From assembly GCA_002384855.1 (NCBI GenBank), contig DGBP01000061.1, forward strand, positions 15,438 through 79,437: a stretch of DNA of 64,000 bases. The letters are read 5' to 3'. Below the pieces are notes generated by a model, which saw nothing but the letters and a program-made list of their open reading frames with translations, made no database searches and had not been told where the DNA came from. Positions 15,923 to 22,755 of the stretch are shown here, one piece after another. Each line of letters opens with the position of its first letter. Position 1 is the first letter of the stretch. Source of the stretch: Nocardioidaceae bacterium UBA4001. GTDB lineage: Bacteria; Actinomycetota; Actinomycetes; Propionibacteriales; Nocardioidaceae. Both the position numbers and the translations under genes were made by a program.

Positions 15923-16557
15923 TCCTCCTCCTCCTCCTCGTTTCGCGGGGCCCGGGTGGCTTCTGGAGCTCGCGGGGCGAGCAGCCGCTCGACGTACTTC
16001 GCGACGACATCGACCTCGAGGTTCACGCGGTCGCCCACCCGCTTGAGGCCGAGCGTGGTGCGCGCCAGGGTCTCGGGGATCAGGGAGACGGTGAACGACG
16101 AGTCGTCGACGTCGACCACGGTCAGCGAGATGCCGTCGACGGTGATCGAGCCTTTCGCGACGAGGTAGCGGGCCACGGCTGCGGGGAGGCCGATCTCGAC
16201 GACCTCCCAGTGCTCGCTCGGCCGCCGCGCCAGGATCTCGCCGGTGCCGTCGACGTGGCCCTGGACGATGTGCCCGCCGAGACGGGTCTGCGGGGTGACG
16301 GCTCGCTCCAGGTTCACCCGGTCGCCCGCGCCCAGCTCCCCGAGCGAGGTCTTCTCCAGGGTCTCGCGCATCACGTCCGCGGTGAACGTCTCCTGGTCGC
16401 GCTCGGCGACGGTCAGGCAGCAGCCGTTCACGGCGATCGAGTCGCCGAGCCGGGCGTCGGCCATCACATGGGGTCCGCGCACGGTGAGGCGTACGGCGTC
16501 CTCCTGGTCGACGAGCGTCTCGACGACGCCGAGCTCCTCGACGATTCCGGTGAACAT
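15919..16557 (-). CDS. ribE: Riboflavin synthase alpha chain
   Basis: Final step of riboflavin synthesis: dismutation of two lumazine molecules. Two tandem lumazine-binding repeats: the first starts MFTGIVEE and contains NGCCLTV; the second starts GGHIVQGHVDGTG and contains DGISLTV. 212 aa. A GTG at 16560 is also in frame, but ATG at 16557 gives the canonical N-terminus and a correct five-base spacing to AAGGAG. The C-terminus ends in six glutamates coded by a GAG repeat. TGATG overlap with ribD. Confidence 0.96.
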   Translation of the reverse strand: MFTGIVEELGVVETLVDQEDAVRLTVRGPHVMADARLGDSIAVNGCCLTVAERDQETFTADVMRETLEKTSLGELGAGDRVNLERAVTPQTRLGGHIVQGHVDGTGEILARRPSEHWEVVEIGLPAAVARYLVAKGSITVDGISLTVVDVDDSSFTVSLIPETLARTTLGLKRVGDRVNLEVDVVAKYVERLLAPRAPEATRAPRNEEEEEE

Positions 16558-17600
16558 CACTGCTCCTTCGAGGGGATGGGGGTCAGGGTGAAGCGGGCGT
16601 TGGCGTCGTTGCCCTCGCCCACCACGGAGAGGTCGGCGACCTCGAAGCGCACGGCGTCGTCGATGGTGGTGATGCCGAGGTCGGCGACCGCGTTCGTGCC
16701 GGCGCCGAGCAGCATCGGGGCAACGTAGGCGACCACCTCGTCGACGAGCCCGGCGCGGAGGAACGCAGCGCCCAACGTCGGGCCGCCCTCGAGGAAGACG
16801 TGCTGACGGTCGCGCGCGAACAGCTTCTCGAGCGCCTCGAGGGGGTCCTGGGTGCGCAGGTGGACCGTCTCCGCGCGGCCGTTGCGGACCCGACGGTCGG
16901 TGGGGACGTCCCGCAGGCCCATCACCGCACGCAGTGGCTGGTGCGGCAGGGGCCGGTCCTGGGCGTCGCGGACCGTGAGCTCCGGGTCGTCGACCAGGAC
17001 GGTGCCCGTGCCGGCGAGGACGACGTCGGCCAGCGCTCGCAGGCGGTGGGTGTCGTGGCGTGCGGCGGGCGAGCTCACCCAGCGGCTCGTGCCGTCGGGC
17101 GCTGCGCTGCGTCCGTCGAGGGTCGCGGCGAACTTCCAGGTGACGTAGGGACGTCGGTGTCTCATGGCGAAGGTCCAGACCCGGTTGAGCTCGTGCGCCT
17201 CAGCGGTCATGAGCCCCGCCTCGACGTCGACCCCCGCTGCCTGGAGCGCCTCACGCCCGCCGGCTGCGACCGGGTTCGAGTCGGCCTGCGCGTAGACCAC
17301 CCTCGCCACGCCGGCCTCGATCAGCGCCCGGCTGCACGGGCCGGTGCGTCCCGTGTGGTTGCACGGCTCGAGAGTCACCACGGCCGTCGTACCCCGGGCG
17401 CGGTCCCCCGCCCCGGCGAGCGCGTCGGCCTCGGCGTGCGGGCTGCCTGCACCGCGGTGGTAGCCCTCCGCGACGACGGCGCCGTCGGACCCGAGGATCA
17501 CGCAGCCGACGCGGGGGTTGGGGCCCAGGGGGACGCCGGGGGTCCGGGCGAGCTCGAGGGCACGCGCCATCGCGCGGCGCTCGGCCGAACTGAAGCTCAT
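16557..17600 (-). CDS. ribD: Bifunctional riboflavin deaminase/reductase
   Basis: Pyrimidine deaminase plus reductase of the riboflavin pathway, 347 aa. The N-terminal zinc deaminase shows HAEAD (H55, E57) and PCNHTGRTGPC (C80, C89). The C-terminal reductase shows KFAATLDGRSAA, TGTVLVDDPELTVRD and EGGPTLGAAFLRAGLVDE. ATG at 17600, preceded by AGAGGG. First gene of the operon, directly below the FMN riboswitch. Confidence 0.97.
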   Translation of the reverse strand: MSFSSAERRAMARALELARTPGVPLGPNPRVGCVILGSDGAVVAEGYHRGAGSPHAEADALAGAGDRARGTTAVVTLEPCNHTGRTGPCSRALIEAGVARVVYAQADSNPVAAGGREALQAAGVDVEAGLMTAEAHELNRVWTFAMRHRRPYVTWKFAATLDGRSAAPDGTSRWVSSPAARHDTHRLRALADVVLAGTGTVLVDDPELTVRDAQDRPLPHQPLRAVMGLRDVPTDRRVRNGRAETVHLRTQDPLEALEKLFARDRQHVFLEGGPTLGAAFLRAGLVDEVVAYVAPMLLGAGTNAVADLGITTIDDAVRFEVADLSVVGEGNDANARFTLTPIPSKEQ

Positions 17601-17703
17601 GGGTCGCCCTCTCGGTCCGTCGCGGACCCCGGGGCGTGTCGGGACCGTCCGGGACGTGGACCGGGCCCGGCTGCTCGGGTCGGCCGACGTACGGGACGGC
17701 TGC

Positions 17704-17826
17704 GTGCGCTTCCCATCCGGACTCTCACCGTCGGTCCAGGATTTCCACCTGGTCAACCGGCCGCTGGCTGCGGCCGGGTCGCGGACTGTTACCGCCGGTT
17801 CGGAATTGCACCGACCCCAGAGCACG
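17704..17826 (-). promoter_or_regulatory. FMN riboswitch (RFN element)
   Basis: The minus strand carries the conserved RFN blocks in order: GGGGTCGGTGCAATTCC, ACCGGCGGTAACAGTCCGCGA, then after a variable stem GACCGACGGTGAGAGTCCGG and ATGGGAAG. It precedes ribD by about 100 nt. Near the start codon a hairpin GGTCCG/CGGACC (17614-17628) leaves AGAGGG free, whereas an alternative GGGTC/GACCC pairing would enclose it. This suggests translational control; no T-run terminator is visible. Confidence 0.93.
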
Positions 17827-17919
17827 CGAGCTGTTCACTCGTCACAGGCAAGAGTGCCACATCCGCGACGCCCCCGGCCTGTGAGGTCCGTCTCGGGCGG
17901 GGTGCGTGCCTTCCGCCGT

Positions 17920-17997
17920 TTTCCCACGTTCACCTGGGAAAGCGTTTCCTACCGCGTGAAATATCCCCCAGTAAGTGCCGCTTCGTCGCGGTGAGTG
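17920..17997 (-). repeat. 78-bp dispersed repeat, copy A
   Basis: Between rpe and the FMN riboswitch. Read on the minus strand it begins CACTCACCGCGAC and ends with CGCTTTCCCAGGTGAACG then TGGGAAA; both ends match copy B at 24964-25041 and the total length is identical, while the central 29 bases differ. The right arm is a 7-bp hairpin (TTTCCCA/TGGGAAA). Most of the remaining 17601-18045 gap is riboswitch; the bases around the repeat show nothing else. Confidence 0.8.
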
Positions 17998-18045
17998 GGG
18001 CTGGAGGGGGCGGTGAACGCCCAGGATCGACTCGGACGGATCGGC

Positions 18046-18732
18046 TCAGGCGCGGGCGGACGCCGCGGCCGCCGAGGCCGCCGAGGCCGCCGAGGCCCGG
18101 AGCTTCTCGACCATGTCCGCCGGGTCGTCGGCGCGGAACACCGCCGAGCCCGCAACGAACACGTCGGCTCCGGCCTCTGCGCACCGCTCGATGGTCTCCG
18201 AGGACACCCCGCCGTCCACCTGGAGCCACATGTCGACCCCGTGCTTGTCGATCAGCTCACGGGTACGACGGATCTTCGGCAGGCACATGTCGAGAAAGGC
18301 CTGGCCGCCGAAGCCGGGCTCGACCGTCATCACCAGCAGCATGTCGAGCTCGGGGAGCATGTCCTCGTACGGCTCGATCGGCGTGGCCGGGCGCAGGCCC
18401 ATCCCTGCCTTGGCACCCTGGGCCCGGATCTCCCGGGCGAGCCGGATCGGAGCCCTCGCCGCCTCGACGTGGAAGGTCACCGACGATGCGCCGGCCTCGA
18501 CGTACCCGGGCGCCCACCGGTCGGGGTCCTCGATCATTAGGTGGCAGTCGAGCGGGGTCTCGGTCGTCTTCGCCAGCGCCTCGACCACGGGCAGGCCGAG
18601 GGTGAGGTTCGGGACGAAGTGGTTGTCCATGACGTCGACGTGGAGCCAGTCGGCGTTGGAGACGCGCTCGGCCTCGGCAGCGAGGTTGGCGAAGTCGGAG
18701 GCGAGCATGCTCGGCGAGATCTGGATACCCAT
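18046..18732 (-). CDS. rpe: Ribulose-phosphate 3-epimerase
   Basis: Pentose-phosphate pathway epimerase (D-ribulose 5-phosphate to D-xylulose 5-phosphate), 228 aa, TIM barrel. Key pieces: ISPSMLASDFANL, HVDVMDNHFVPNLTLG (metal His/Asp), CHLMIEDP, MTVEPGFGGQAFL, QVDGGVSSETI. The C-terminus has an Ala/Ser tail (ASAASAASAAAASARA) coded by a GCC/GAG-type tandem repeat. ATG at 18732; TAGACT ends nine bases upstream. Confidence 0.96.
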   Translation of the reverse strand: MGIQISPSMLASDFANLAAEAERVSNADWLHVDVMDNHFVPNLTLGLPVVEALAKTTETPLDCHLMIEDPDRWAPGYVEAGASSVTFHVEAARAPIRLAREIRAQGAKAGMGLRPATPIEPYEDMLPELDMLLVMTVEPGFGGQAFLDMCLPKIRRTRELIDKHGVDMWLQVDGGVSSETIERCAEAGADVFVAGSAVFRADDPADMVEKLRASAASAASAAAASARA

Positions 18733-18741
18733 GGCGGGTCG

Positions 18742-18747
18742 AGTCTA
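18742..18747 (-). promoter_or_regulatory. Candidate -10 box for rpe
   Basis: TAGACT on the minus strand, nine bases before the rpe ATG; a near-leaderless arrangement. Confidence 0.35.
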
Positions 18748-18763
18748 GAGGGGCGGCCGCGCG

Positions 18764-19732
18764 TCAGGCGCCGGGGTCGGCCGGCGTCTCGGCACCCTCT
18801 GCCTCGTCACGGTCGGCCCACGCGAGGAGCGGGGCGATGTCGAAGACCGCGTCATCGATCCCGGCGTGGAGGTCGCCGAGGTCGGCGTACCTCTTCGGGA
18901 CCGTGGCGATGGTGAGCTCCCGCGGCTCGACGGCGTCGACCTCGTCCCAGCGGATCGGGGTGGACACGGTCGCCTCGGGGTTGCCGCGGACCGAGTAGGC
19001 GCTCGCGATCGTGTGGTCGCGGGTGTTCTGGTTGTAGTCCACGAACAGCTTGCGGGGGTCCCTGTCCTTGCGCCACCACGCCGTGGTCACCAGGTCCGGC
19101 GCCCGGCGTTCCACCTCGCGGGCGAACGCCAGCGCGGCCCGTCGTACGTCGGGAAAGCCCCACTCGGGCTCGATCCGGACGTACACGTGGAGGCCGTGGC
19201 CGCCCGACGTCTTGGGCCAGCCCACCGCCCCCAGCTCGTCGAGGACCTCGTGTGCGACGTGGGCCACGCGTCGCACGGTGTCGAAGGGGCAGTCGGGCAT
19301 CGGGTCGAGGTCGATGCGCCACTCGTCGGGCTTCTCGGTGTCGGCGCGCCGGGAGTTCCAGGGGTGGAACTCGACGGTCGACATCTGCACCGCCCAGATC
19401 ACGTGCGCCAGCTCGGTCACGCACAGCTCGTCGGCATACCTGTCGTAGCGCGGGAACTTCACCCGCACCGTCTCCAGCCACGGCGGCGCACCACGGGGCA
19501 CACGCTTCTGGTGCACCTTCTCCCCCGCCACCCCCTCCGGGAACCGGTGCAGCATGCACGGCCGCTCTCGCAGCGCGTTCACGATCCCGTCACCGACCGA
19601 GAGGTAGTACTCGACCAGGTCTCGCTTGGTCTCGCCCCGAGCCGGGAAGTAGACCCGGTCGGGGTTCGAGACCCGGACGACCTTGTCGTCGACCTCGATC
19701 TCGACGGCAGGGGTCTTCGACGACGCGGCCAT
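18764..19732 (-). CDS. Standalone LigD-type primase-polymerase
   Basis: Archaeo-eukaryotic primase family polymerase like the PolDom of NHEJ ligase LigD, 322 aa. The catalytic set looks intact: HPWNSR near residue 125, RIDLDP with the paired Asp about 15 residues later, TSGGHGLHVYVR, and FVDYNQNTRD. There is no ligase or nuclease domain, and neither ku nor ligD is in the window. ATG at 19732 preferred to a GTG at 19741; neither has a clear Shine-Dalgarno. Probably acts in repair by end-joining or gap filling; the partner is unknown. Confidence 0.88.
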   Translation of the reverse strand: MAASSKTPAVEIEVDDKVVRVSNPDRVYFPARGETKRDLVEYYLSVGDGIVNALRERPCMLHRFPEGVAGEKVHQKRVPRGAPPWLETVRVKFPRYDRYADELCVTELAHVIWAVQMSTVEFHPWNSRRADTEKPDEWRIDLDPMPDCPFDTVRRVAHVAHEVLDELGAVGWPKTSGGHGLHVYVRIEPEWGFPDVRRAALAFAREVERRAPDLVTTAWWRKDRDPRKLFVDYNQNTRDHTIASAYSVRGNPEATVSTPIRWDEVDAVEPRELTIATVPKRYADLGDLHAGIDDAVFDIAPLLAWADRDEAEGAETPADPGA

Positions 19733-19742
19733 GCCGCGCACG

Positions 19743-21215
19743 TTACCGGTCGTGCCTGCGCAGGAGGGCGAAGAACATCGCGTCGGTGCCGTGCCGGTGC
19801 GGCCACAGCTGGACCGTGCCCGGCAGGAGCGCCTGTTCCGCGCGCAGGTCGGGCACCCCCTCGAACAGCGGCGCCGCGTCCTCGAGCACGGTGTCGACGC
19901 GGTCGGCGAGGACCCGCTCCACCACCTCGGAGGTCTCGGCGACCACCGGCGAGCACGTCACGTACGCCACCACGCCACCGGGTCGCACCCCCTCCAGCGC
20001 CGAGCGCAGCAGCCGCTCCTGGAGCGGGACGAGGTCGTCGAGGTCCTCAGGGGTACGGCGCCAACGCGCCTCGGGCCGGCGTCGGAGCGCGCCGAGACCC
20101 GAGCAGGGGGCGTCCACGAGCACCCGGTCGAACGTCCCGGGAGCCCAGGCGGGTCGGGTCCCGTCCGCGGTGATCACCCCGGTGAGCCCCTCCGTGACCG
20201 CCGCTGTCGCACGCTTGACCAGGCCTGCGCGGTGCGCCTGACGCTCGGAGGCGAGAACCTGGGCACCCCGCGCCGCCGCCATGGAGGCCAGCAGGGCGGT
20301 CTTGCCGCCGGGGCCGGCACACATGTCGAGCCACCGGCTGTCACGCCCCTCGACGGCGGCCCGCGTCAAGGCGAGCGCGACCAGCTGGGACCCCTCGTCC
20401 TGCACGCCCGCACGGCCCTCGGCGACCGCCGCGACGGCAGCGGGGTCGCCCGAGCCAAGCTCCACGGCGAAGGGGGACTGGGCCGAGGCCGTGCCTCCCG
20501 CCTCCACCAGCTCCTCGACCGTGGCCAGACCGGGACGGGCCACGAGGGTGACCTTCGGCGAGGCGTTGTCCGCGCCGAGCAGGGCGTCCAGCTCGGTGGG
20601 GTCGGCGGTCAGGGCGTCGCGGAGCACCTCGACCACCCAGCGAGGATGGGAGTGCGCCACCGCCGCGAAGCCCACCGGATCCCTTGTGGGGTCGGGAGCG
20701 ACCCGGCGGATCCAGCCGGCCAGGTCGTGGCCGGCCACCTTGCGCAGCACCGCGTTGGTGAACCCGGCCGGTCCGTGACCGACGCGGGTCCGGACCAGCT
20801 CGACCGTGGTGGTCACGGCCGCGTGGGTCGGCACCCGCATCGCGAGGATCTGGTGCGCCCCGAGGCGGAGCGCGTCGAGCACCGCGGGGTCGACCTTCGA
20901 CAGCGGCCGGTCCACGCACGCGGCGAGCACGGCGTCGTACGTGCCCTGCCGGCGGACCGTCCCCGAGACGAGCTCGGTCGCGAACGCCGCGTCCCGGCCG
21001 CCGAGCCCTCGCTCGCGCAGGACGGCAGCCAGGGCCAGGTTGGTGTAAGCGTCCTGCTCGCGGACGGCGGTGAGCACGTCGTACGCCGCCAGCCGGGCGG
21101 AGTCGACCTTCCCGGCACCGCTGCCCTGGCGGGGACGACCCTTGCGGGGTCGACCCGACCCAGGGCCGCCGGAGGTTGACCCGGACCCACCGGTGGGCCG
21201 CCGCCGGTCAGCCAC
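19743..21215 (-). CDS. rsmB: 16S rRNA m5C967 methyltransferase (RsmB/Fmu type)
   Basis: SAM-dependent cytosine-C5 methyltransferase for rRNA, 490 aa. After a basic Gly/Arg/Ser linker (1-36) comes a NusB-like RNA-binding domain (about 38-170) and then the catalytic domain: VQDEGSQLVALAL, SAM site DMCAGPGGKTALLA, catalytic Cys motifs VDAPCSGLGALRRRPE and VAYVTCSPVVAET. GTG at 21215 lies inside the end of fmt (8-base overlap). Equivalent to Rv1407 (fmu) beside fmt. Confidence 0.94.
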   Translation of the reverse strand: MADRRRPTGGSGSTSGGPGSGRPRKGRPRQGSGAGKVDSARLAAYDVLTAVREQDAYTNLALAAVLRERGLGGRDAAFATELVSGTVRRQGTYDAVLAACVDRPLSKVDPAVLDALRLGAHQILAMRVPTHAAVTTTVELVRTRVGHGPAGFTNAVLRKVAGHDLAGWIRRVAPDPTRDPVGFAAVAHSHPRWVVEVLRDALTADPTELDALLGADNASPKVTLVARPGLATVEELVEAGGTASAQSPFAVELGSGDPAAVAAVAEGRAGVQDEGSQLVALALTRAAVEGRDSRWLDMCAGPGGKTALLASMAAARGAQVLASERQAHRAGLVKRATAAVTEGLTGVITADGTRPAWAPGTFDRVLVDAPCSGLGALRRRPEARWRRTPEDLDDLVPLQERLLRSALEGVRPGGVVAYVTCSPVVAETSEVVERVLADRVDTVLEDAAPLFEGVPDLRAEQALLPGTVQLWPHRHGTDAMFFALLRRHDR

Positions 21216-22137
21216 CGAACGTCTCGCCCGAGGCCACCCGCACCCCGCGGGCCCAGTCCGCGGCGGCCATCAGCCGCTTGCCGAACGCCTTGACCTCACC
21301 GAGCTCGACCGGGTCGGTGGCCGTGCCGACGTAGACGGCGTTCTTGGTCACCTCGAGGACGCCTGGGGCCAGGCGCTCGCGGCCGGCGGCCACCGTGACG
21401 GGTCCGACCTTGATCCGCTCGCCGGCGTAGGTCGACCAGGCTCCGGGTGCGGGGGTGCAGGCCCGGATCCGACGGTCGACCCCCACGGCGGGCTCGCTCC
21501 AGTCGATCTCGGCGTCGTCGACGAGGATCTTGGGCGCGAAGCTCAGTCCGTCCGCGGTCTGCGCGCGTGCCTCGAGGCTGCCGTCCTCGATGCCGTCGAG
21601 AGTGGCGACCAGGAGACCGGCTCCGCTGTGCGCCAGCCGCGTGAGCAGGTCGCCCGCCGTGTCGGTCGACCGGATCCGCTCGGTGACCATGCCGAACGTC
21701 GGCCCGGCGTCGAGCTCCTTGACGATGCGGAAGGTCGTCGCGCCGGTGATCTCGTCACCGGCCCAGATGGCGTGCTGCACCGGCGCGGCCCCACGCCAGG
21801 AGGGCAGCAGCGAGAAGTGCAGGTTGACCCAGCCGAGCCTCGGGATGTCAAGGGCGCTCTGCGGCAGCAGCGCGCCGTACGCCACGACCGGGCAGCAGTC
21901 GGGCTCGAGGGCGCGCAGCTCCTCCTGGAACGCGGGGTCCCTGGGGTGCTCGGGCTTGAGAACCGGAACGCCGAGCTCCTCGGCGCGCTGGGCGACCGGC
22001 GACGGCACGAGCTTGCGCCCACGGCCGGAGGGCGCGTCGGGACGGGTGAGGACGCCGACGAGCTCGTGGGAGCTGGCCGAGATCGCCTCGAGGGCGGGGA
22101 CGGCGACCTCGGGGGTGCCCGCGAAGACGACGCGCAT
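21208..22137 (-). CDS. fmt: Methionyl-tRNA formyltransferase
   Basis: Formylates Met-tRNAi for initiation. 309 aa, normal. N-terminal Rossmann domain with MRVVFAGTPEVAVPALEAI, folate-site VVAYGALLPQSALD, HFSLLPSWRGAAPVQ and AIWAGDEITGATTFRI; smaller C-terminal tRNA domain (RIRACTPAPGAWS). ATG at 22137 overlaps the def stop (TGATG). The def-fmt-rsmB order is standard. Confidence 0.97.
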   Translation of the reverse strand: MRVVFAGTPEVAVPALEAISASSHELVGVLTRPDAPSGRGRKLVPSPVAQRAEELGVPVLKPEHPRDPAFQEELRALEPDCCPVVAYGALLPQSALDIPRLGWVNLHFSLLPSWRGAAPVQHAIWAGDEITGATTFRIVKELDAGPTFGMVTERIRSTDTAGDLLTRLAHSGAGLLVATLDGIEDGSLEARAQTADGLSFAPKILVDDAEIDWSEPAVGVDRRIRACTPAPGAWSTYAGERIKVGPVTVAAGRERLAPGVLEVTKNAVYVGTATDPVELGEVKAFGKRLMAAADWARGVRVASGETFGG

Positions 22138-22682
22138 CAGAGACCGAACCCCCTCATCGCATGCGGGGAGACCTTGACCGTCGGTACCGGCTGCCCGAAC
22201 CAGTCCGCCTCGCGGATCGCCTTCATCGCCTGCTTGCGCGTCTCCCGGTCCAGGCGGTCGATGAACAAGATGCCGTCGAGGTGGTCGGTCTCGTGCTGGA
22301 TCGCCCGGGAGAGGAGCTCGGACCCCTCGACGGTCACGGGGTCGCCGTGCATGTTCCATCCGCGCGCGACCACCGACATCGCGCGCTTGCAGTCGAAGGT
22401 GAGGTCGGGCAGCGACAGGCAGCCCTCGGGACCGTCCTGCTGCTCCTCCGACAGCGACAGGGCCGGGTTGACGAGATGGCCGAGCTCGCCGTCGACGTAC
22501 CACGTGAAGACCCGCAGACCGACCCCGATCTGGGGCGCGGCGAGGCCGGCGCCGGGGGCGTCGCGCATGGTGTCGGTCAGGTCGTCGACCAGCCGTCGCA
22601 GCTCCTTGTCGAAGTCGACGACCTCGACGGCGGGGGTGGTGAGCACCGGATCGCCGAAGAGTCGGATCGGCTGGACGGACAC
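22137..22682 (-). CDS. def: Peptide deformylase
   Basis: Metal-dependent removal of the N-formyl group from nascent proteins, 181 aa. All three motifs present: GAGLAAPQIG, EGCLS (metal Cys) and QHETDHLDG (two metal His and catalytic Glu). GTG at 22682 with GAAGGAG six bases upstream. Confidence 0.97.
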   Translation of the reverse strand: MSVQPIRLFGDPVLTTPAVEVVDFDKELRRLVDDLTDTMRDAPGAGLAAPQIGVGLRVFTWYVDGELGHLVNPALSLSEEQQDGPEGCLSLPDLTFDCKRAMSVVARGWNMHGDPVTVEGSELLSRAIQHETDHLDGILFIDRLDRETRKQAMKAIREADWFGQPVPTVKVSPHAMRGFGL

Positions 22683-22730
22683 GTGGTCTCCTTCGCGTGC
22701 GGGTCTCCGGCTGCGGCCGGGCGGCTGCCC

Positions 22731-22736
22731 AGTCTA
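22731..22736 (-). promoter_or_regulatory. Candidate -10 box for def-fmt-rsmB
   Basis: TAGACT on the minus strand, 48 nt before def. No clear -35. Confidence 0.35.
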
Positions 22737-22755
22737 CGGACCGGCCCGTCGCGGC

